Positions 57,451 through 64,000 of a DNA stretch of 64,000 nt are shown piece by piece. Origin of the DNA: Rotaria sordida (lineage: Eukaryota; Rotifera; Eurotatoria; Philodinida; Philodinidae). The notes beneath the pieces were generated by a model, which did no database searches, was not told the origin of the DNA, and saw nothing but the letters and a program-made list of their open reading frames with translations. Location of the stretch: assembly GCA_905250125.1 (NCBI GenBank), contig CAJNOL010000531.1:62860-126859 (forward strand), in the 5' to 3' direction. Each line of letters starts with the position of its first letter. Positions within the stretch are counted from its first letter, which is position 1. Made by a program: the position numbers and the translations under genes.

Positions 57451-60400
57451 TATATATTTTGATTATCATTCACAAATGGCAAAAATTTATTGCAAAATCA
57501 ATGAAAAACAAAGAAATATAAAAACTCAATCCTTGAGTTAAAATTTATACTACCGAATAAAGTCACAGTTAATTTCTTATGTTAACACAAAAATTCATAA
57601 TCATAAAAAAACAACAAAAATTTGTTTTCGTATAGATTCAAGTGTAATGAAATGACACCAGGAAAACATATCGAAACAAATTATGTTTTCCTTAATAACT
57701 TTTACACTACTTGTTATTGTTAAAGTTCGTCCTGTGACAACTGTTACTCTCTGTGATCGATGTATCATTCTACAGCCTTTTTGGCTAGAATGTCATTTTC
57801 AAGTGCAGAAAAACAAAAAATGAATCAGAAGTCGTTGACACTTTATATAGTATATGACATTTAATGGTCTGCAAAAAAAACACTAATTAATAGTTGAGAT
57901 CATCAGGACTCGTGCGTTGTTTTTTAATAGCTGAAATATGAAAATTTACTTACTCTTTCCTCATCTGTTGTTTATCACATTTAACATCAATAATAATGGT
58001 AGTCGTTATAATTTTGACGATTGCCTAAGAAAGTGAAGAAGCAATCGGATGAGGAACTGGTAATGTATTTCATGCGATAGAACTCGACGCTTGAGTTCAC
58101 CGCTAAATGTCTATGTATGCGTTTTCTCTCTTTCCTTTCTCGTTTCTTTTTTCTTCCTTCAATTTCAAGAAGGTAGTAGTAATAATAATAATAATAATAA
58201 TATTGACTATGTTTGTAAGCAAAAATAAAATCGATCAACAAAATATTTGAATTTTTATAGAATGACAGCTTTATATGGTTTAATCAATAGAAGATTTATT
58301 ATGAAATGTAAAGAAATTGTAATTCTACGAATATTTTTTTTACATCAAAAATGAGATTATGACTGTTTGGCAGATGATATTTATCATAGAAAGTTTCTGT
58401 GTGGGCTTATGTTTATAATCGATAGCGTATATTTTTCTTGTCAAATGCATAGACAAATATGATTAATTTTGCCCTTAGTATTGATAGACACGTTCTTGGG
58501 TATATTCTTTCCAGACTTTTGTTTTCTTTAATCAATTAGTTAAGATTCTTTTTCTGTTCAAATACAAGACTCTTGTCTGACCTTCAAGAAAAATGTCATA
58601 TGATATTTATAAGTTAATGTATAGATATATGTATATATACAAATGAATGTCTGCACGTTATTTATTGACTGCCACAAGACGACAGTTAATAGTTATTCTG
58701 CTGTATTTAATAGACAACAGCATCCTATTCAGATAATGCAAGAGTTTCATTTCAATATCAAGTCAGCATACATATTTCATTAAAAAAGTGCATTAGTAAT
58801 TCCATTAGTACGTAGAATCATTGTTGATTTAAGAAAGTTTCCAAAAACAGAGAACATCAACAATAGATGAAATGTTATCATTTCTAGATGATGAATATAC
58901 AATTATAAAAAACAAAGTTAAGTATTTTTAATGTAAATAGGTTATTCTTATTATCTTGTTACTTGGTAGGATACGTCATATTTATATTTATCTACTTATT
59001 TGTTAAACCTTCTGATATTAATAATACTAAAGACAAAGTTACTTCAGAATCAGTGTATCTATTAGAATAAAAAAAATAAAACAGTAAAAAGCAACAGAAC
59101 ACAGAATTCACGATAGAAGATATATGAGGAAAAGATGACTTCAAAGTAAAACGCAAAAATAGACAGTACTAGAATATCTCTAAAAGTTCAGTATATCATC
59201 TAATCTCTTCTTTATTAACAATTACTACTGATTCTAATAAATCACAATTTGAGAGCCTGCTTAAGATATCACTAAATACAGCTACATGTGAAACAAATTG
59301 TTTGAGACATTTCAAAGCAAAGCAGGATTGCTTAAGCAATAGATAACCGCCTAGAAGGACTGAATGAGTTTCTCAATGTATTTTGTTCAGTAGGCAAAAT
59401 ATAATTCATCATAGGCGACAGCCAAAAAGAAACTATTTCAGTAAAGATAACAATAAACTCATTTTTAATGATCTCTCATGAAAATAGTTAAAAATCATTT
59501 GTTGCAAATTTGAAAATAGGATAGAGTGCATAAAACTACGTAAAAAAAACGTAACACAAATGTCGAGAGTAAAACTCAGCAAAGTATGGATGATATTGAT
59601 TCTTTGAATCTAATCGAGCTGGTCATAGCGGTTTGTTGAAGAATTTTAATTTGGATGCGACTAATGACCTGTCTTCAGTCAAGTTTGATTGTTATCCAAT
59701 AGCTTAAATACTCAAACAATTCGATCAAATAGTCACTCCGCTTGAGATTCGGTATTGAATTCAGATATTTCACTATCGATGTAGACTACATCATTTGAGT
59801 TTTTGAATAACTGATTGACTAGCAAGTTAGAATACAGCAATAATCCAAGGGGTTGAAGGGCAAATATAGTCGTCGCTCTAGGTTGATGCATTATTCAGTG
59901 TATCGAATTCTGAGTTGATCAGCTGTAACAGTCGACAAAGATATGTCATCATCAGTAGATGAAAATCAGTGGTATCATTTGCTCTGAATCTAGATGTGTC
60001 TCATCAAACTTTCAGTCAGGTACGAATTTATTTGACAAAAGCTATGGCGGATGTCTATTCGAATTAATTTTCAAAATATTCTTCGAACCACAATTAATTG
60101 AATACGCTCGTAAAATCGACAAAAACCGTAGCTACTGGAGAATTTTTTCATAGGTTAGAGAATATCTGTTCGACAATAAGTAGAATCCATGTTTGTAATC
60201 GATGAGACATCAAATTTACAACATGACTATGACATTAGGTTTTTTTTTCTTTTATCATTGAAAATATTCTCCATTTCATCTTTCTATACTTTATCTGAAT
60301 TTTCATGAGTTAGGTTTTGGCTTTTTTTTTTTTGCATATATTGTTAACAACTTGAAGTAGAAATACAACAGAAACGAAAAAAAAAATAGTATTCTTGATG

Positions 60401-62184
60401 TATAGCAGAGGTTACATGTAAACCACAACGATTAAGCCACAATTCAAGGACACAAAAATCTTTCTTAGAGAAATAATTAATTCTCGCTTCATGAGTCAAA
60501 ATTCAATCAGCATGAATCTTGTCAGAAATTCCAGATTTACTTTTTCAGGTAAGAATTTTATTCTGAAATAAACCTAAATAGAAACTTAACTGATGATCAC
60601 GAAAAACAATGACAACAATATCAATTAGTTTTATTAACTTTTTGAACCATATTCAATTGGCAAGAATTGAAAAAAGAAAACAAAAGAATAAATCAATAAT
60701 AGAATCAAGATTCGAGTTCTAAACTCCATGCTATAAGATAAGGTTAACATTCAAATAAACGATCATTCTAATCTATATGAATTAAATAAAATTTAAAATA
60801 TTAAACAATTATAGAAAAATATTTTCTAATCAGATGATCATGCTTTTTTTTTTAGCTTAATACTATTATCAATTATCTTTTTGCATCATTTCCTATTATA
60901 AAATGCATATATTGATAAGCTCTTTCTCATTAACAATACATTGTTTGATTGAAAAAATATATAATTAAAAAAAAAGAAGGAAAACCGGAAATATCCTAAG
61001 CAAGAGAATCAATAATACTATTTTAATATCATGAAGAAAAACCAAATAGAACTATATGAGAAATAACAATTAAAAATGTGCTTTCAAATGATTCAAAAGA
61101 AAAATTATTTTGAAATAGAACAATGATAAACATCGAACATTAGAGTACTACCTTTGTGTTTAATCAGATGATAACGGAAATAATTTTGATGTTGACACTT
61201 CTTCTTTTCCATGAAATTAATATATTCACTTCATAATAATTTCTATTATTTTATTCTTTTCTTTTTTGTAAGTATCCATCACACAATTTTTTTTTCTTTT
61301 TTTTTGCTGATCATCATTCATTTACTCGTGATTGTCTAATCTACATATTACAAAATCTTCTTTTTCTTATTTCGATGATTGATTTTGAAAAGATGATTTT
61401 TATTTTATAAAAATATTTTTAAAAGATAAAATTAGCAAAAGTTAAGTGATTCATATCTTTCTAAGATCATCAATTCATATAGTAACAATATAATTTAATA
61501 AAAAATGAATATTTTATTCTTCTATTTCTTGTTGTCAAGTGGAATATTTGAACAAAAACAATTGAAAATCATTTAGAATATTAATTTAAACGAAAGAAAG
61601 ACATCATTATCTCAAAAAATTCCGAGAAAAAAAAGAAGTATCTTGAAAAGAATTTTTATCAACATAAATCTTAGAAATGTTTTATATATGGATAATAATT
61701 GAATGACATCTTATATATGTAAGATATGTAAAGGCATCCTTTCTTATGTTGTTTTTTACGATTCGTACATGTATAATAAGTCTTCTTTTCTTTGTCTTGC
61801 TCTTTCTGTGTCTCGCTCTTTCTCTCTCAAGTCTTTTTTCTTTACATAAGTATTCAATTGTAATCATGTTTCGTATTACATTCGAATCGATTTTAAATAA
61901 GAAAACACATGGACATTTTTTTTTCTCATTATTACATTGTAATTTGCTTCTAATTTTTGTTCTCTAGTAGGCGTGATGTAAAAAAAAAAATAAAATTCAT
62001 CAACATATAATTATAAAAATAAGAATATTGAAAAATTTTTTGTTCATGCAACTTGTCTTTAAATATACAATAGAAAAAAAAACCAAGGTAAACATTAACT
62101 GAATACAAAAATTATTATTATTTATTTTTATTTCATTAGATATTCATTTTGTCTAGATAAAAATCTACGTTATTGAACAGTAGA
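57451..62184. other. long intergenic region, no supported gene
   Basis: About 4.7 kb. A TAG/TAA trinucleotide run at 58166-58203 creates a false Tyr-rich minus-strand frame. Between about 59.55 and 60.2 kb the base composition is more even and pieces of longer frames occur, as in a decayed gene or element, but all are short and stopped. No repeat ends were found there. The rest is AT-rich. Confidence 0.45.
58166..58203. repeat. (TAA)n microsatellite
   Basis: About a dozen TAG/TAA triplets in succession, AGTAGTAATAATAATAATAA and so on. Confidence 0.85.
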
Positions 62185-62727
62185 ATGACTACAGTTTCCT
62201 CTTCATCACATAATCCAGTATCGAATATGAAAGAGATTCAACATTTATTTAAAAAACAAGCTAAAAGCATTTTTCCTCCTTTTCCATCGTATCCAACAGG
62301 TTTACAATATTTTAATATGCGTGTTACTCAACGTCTTCATCGTTATCGTTCAATGAAAAGACGATGGCAAGAAGTATCAACATCAGTTCAAAATATTTCT
62401 GCTTTATCAACAACATGTGAATCTCCAATATCTTTGCCAGACATTTTAACAATTACACAAGATATAGTAAAAGGTGCAACTAGTTCAACACAAAAAACAT
62501 CTATTGAAGCAAAATCTTATTGTATTAATGATTATATTAATGCAATAAGAGTAGCAAAAGATAATAAAAACAAAAATTCAATTGATCTTGATCCATTAAA
62601 TTCAAGAATTCAACAAGATTTGGTTAAATTAAGAAAATTAATTAAAGTAAAACAAGGAAGATATATTGATAAGGGTTCTTTCAAAATTCGTACCAGCAGT
62701 CGATTATTAAGAGAATCGGTGAGTTAA
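62185..62727 (+). CDS. small basic protein, unrecognised, 3' end uncertain
   Basis: The first ATG is at 62185 and the frame ends at 62725-62727, giving 180 aa. It is Ser/Thr-rich at the start, then basic (QHLFKKQAKSIFPPFPSYPT, RVTQRLHRYRSMKRRWQEVS) with a second basic part at the end (VKLRKLIKVKQGRYIDKG). No family is recognised. Codon use looks like that of the other real genes here. The end reads LLRES then GTGAGT, a good splice donor 9 bases before the stop, so the true protein may continue in a later exon that I could not find before 64000. Confidence 0.55.
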   Translation: MTTVSSSSHNPVSNMKEIQHLFKKQAKSIFPPFPSYPTGLQYFNMRVTQRLHRYRSMKRRWQEVSTSVQNISALSTTCESPISLPDILTITQDIVKGATSSTQKTSIEAKSYCINDYINAIRVAKDNKNKNSIDLDPLNSRIQQDLVKLRKLIKVKQGRYIDKGSFKIRTSSRLLRESVS

Positions 62728-64000
62728 ATAGATACAAATGATTTATTAATAATATACGACATTCAAATAATCAGACAGTTTCGTATTGAAATAATTATTA
62801 CACTTACAACAAATGTAAATTGATCTTGTTAAGAGAAAATCATGTTTTGAGCTTGTCCAGTTCGATACTGAAGTCCATTTCAATGAAGAGAAAAAAAATG
62901 AATGAATTCTATTGAAAATAAATCTAATTCAATAAATATTGTATGTCATATATATCTATTTATTAGTCTTCTAATGTGTTGATTGAAATACACTAATAAT
63001 ATATCTTTACCCTAATTTTGTCTTGTAGTAAGAACCATCGAAGTTTTGAAAAGATTTCAAGTACAAAAGTCTGTAAAAAAAAGTTCAATTATTTCAAAAA
63101 GAAATTAGATTTTTTACTAATAATTTCTTCGAAAACGATACTTTATTAGGCTATCTTGTACAAAATGAAGTATTTATAAAATGTATAGAATCAATAGTAT
63201 AGAAAAATATTCAAAATGTGATTTTCAAAGAAAATTTTTATTTTGTCACAATACTAATGAAATTACTGTTTCTTCAACATCCAATAGAAATAATTATGAT
63301 CAGTTTGCCTCAACAAAATGCATATCATTTCTTATTTTAGATATTTTTATTAATGTCGTAAGAGCTCATCTTGCTCAGTTTCAAGCACATTGATTTATTA
63401 AAAAATTATTCAACAAGGTTTATTTTCAACTGTTTTTACTGCTGTAAGCTATGGAAAAAATGTCCAAATAGTGATTCGAGTAGAGAAAATTATTTCCAAC
63501 AAAAATATAAGGAAATAAAAATTATCATCAGGTTCCGGAAGATTGAGACGCCAGAAAATCAAAAATCTAATTTTTCAGCACCTAGACCATGTAAATATAA
63601 TTTTGTTTAGACTACATAGAACGATAGACTAAACAATTGTCTACAAAATGAGATTTCTCCAAGTTCTCTGTGACTTTTTTTGGCTGAGATACAGCAATCT
63701 TACGAAAGCCTTCAAAGTCGTTTTTGTTTTTACTTTCAATCAACGTGTTGTATTTCAGCTAAAAAACATAGCCGAGAACTCAGAGTTGTTTCATTTTGTA
63801 GTGAATTATTTGCTCTATCATTCTATGCAGTGTAAACAAAATTATATTTACACGTTCTAGGTTCTGAAAATCTAGAGTTTTGGTTTTCTGAAGTCTCTAT
63901 TTTTGAAAATTTGATAATAACTTTTACTTCCTTATATTCTTGTTCAAAAAACCATTTTCTATATTCGAATCACTATTTGTATTCTTTCTAATGCTTACAG
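62728..64000. other. right edge, no supported gene
   Basis: Three short plus-strand frames (63181-63860) have no recognised motifs. The region may hold a downstream exon of the preceding gene. Confidence 0.35.

Noticed and set aside
57987..58241. 84-codon frame with a Tyr run
   Set aside because: Produced by the TAA/TAG microsatellite; no other support.
59550..60180. Possible retroelement or gene remnant with more even base composition
   Set aside because: All frames are short and stopped; no reverse transcriptase, integrase or LTR feature was seen.
1..64000. tRNA, rRNA, CRISPR arrays, bacterial operons and telomeric repeats
   Set aside because: Looked for on both strands by eye. No cloverleaf with a GTTCRANNC arm, no spaced identical repeats and no telomere-type array was found.

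Overview
The window is AT-rich (roughly 70% A+T by eye) eukaryotic nuclear DNA with intron-containing genes. Most introns are 50-110 bp with GT...AG ends. The mix of families (monoamine-type SLC6 transporter, rhodopsin-class GPCR, CNNM, PAQR, Tctex dynein light chain, F-box/LRR and B-box-like proteins) is that of an invertebrate animal. The short introns, AT-rich intergenic DNA and the style of the F-box and beta-propeller-like proteins suggest a bdelloid rotifer of the Rotaria type. That placement is inference; no sequence search was possible.

Layout. 1-308: 3' end of a + strand gene. 309-6.4 kb: no gene seen. 6.4-10.4 kb: a palindromic element just upstream of an orphan 7TM receptor (+), then a monoamine-type SLC6 transporter (-), the two genes tail to tail. 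10.4-14.7 kb: empty apart from one weak hairpin. 14.7-21.8 kb: a Tctex-type dynein light chain (+) converging on a 12-exon CNNM gene (-), whose 5' end faces a MYCBP-like gene (+) across a 425 bp shared promoter. 21.8-27.6 kb: repeat-rich, with two short tandem arrays and a GC-rich hAT-like element that carries a nested TA-flanked element. 27.6-34.7 kb: a CCR4/angel-type nuclease (-), a B-box-like gene (+) and a second, divergent EEP-fold gene (+). 35.2-39.1 kb: two tandem - strand genes of beta-propeller appearance, one holding a Tc1-like palindromic element in an intron.

39.8-44.9 kb is a mobile-element cluster. Two direct copies of a ~780 bp repeat flank a small unknown gene that was hit twice by hAT-type MITEs with perfect 8 bp target duplications, once inside coding sequence, plus a GGTATAGGAG array running into an 843 bp assembly gap. 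45.1-57.5 kb: an F-box gene (+), a small secreted protein (-), a decayed CDK-like kinase pseudogene (-), a four-exon membrane protein (-), a GGAGAA-rich repeat block and a PAQR receptor (-). 57.5-64 kb is nearly empty except for one small unknown gene (+).

The genes do not form a pathway; neighbours look independent. I did not find a convincing new multi-gene system. The most unusual items are the double MITE hit on the 41.4-42.9 kb gene, the nested transposon at 24.8-26.7 kb, the kinase pseudogene, and two GC-rich CTCF-like motifs upstream of two - strand genes.
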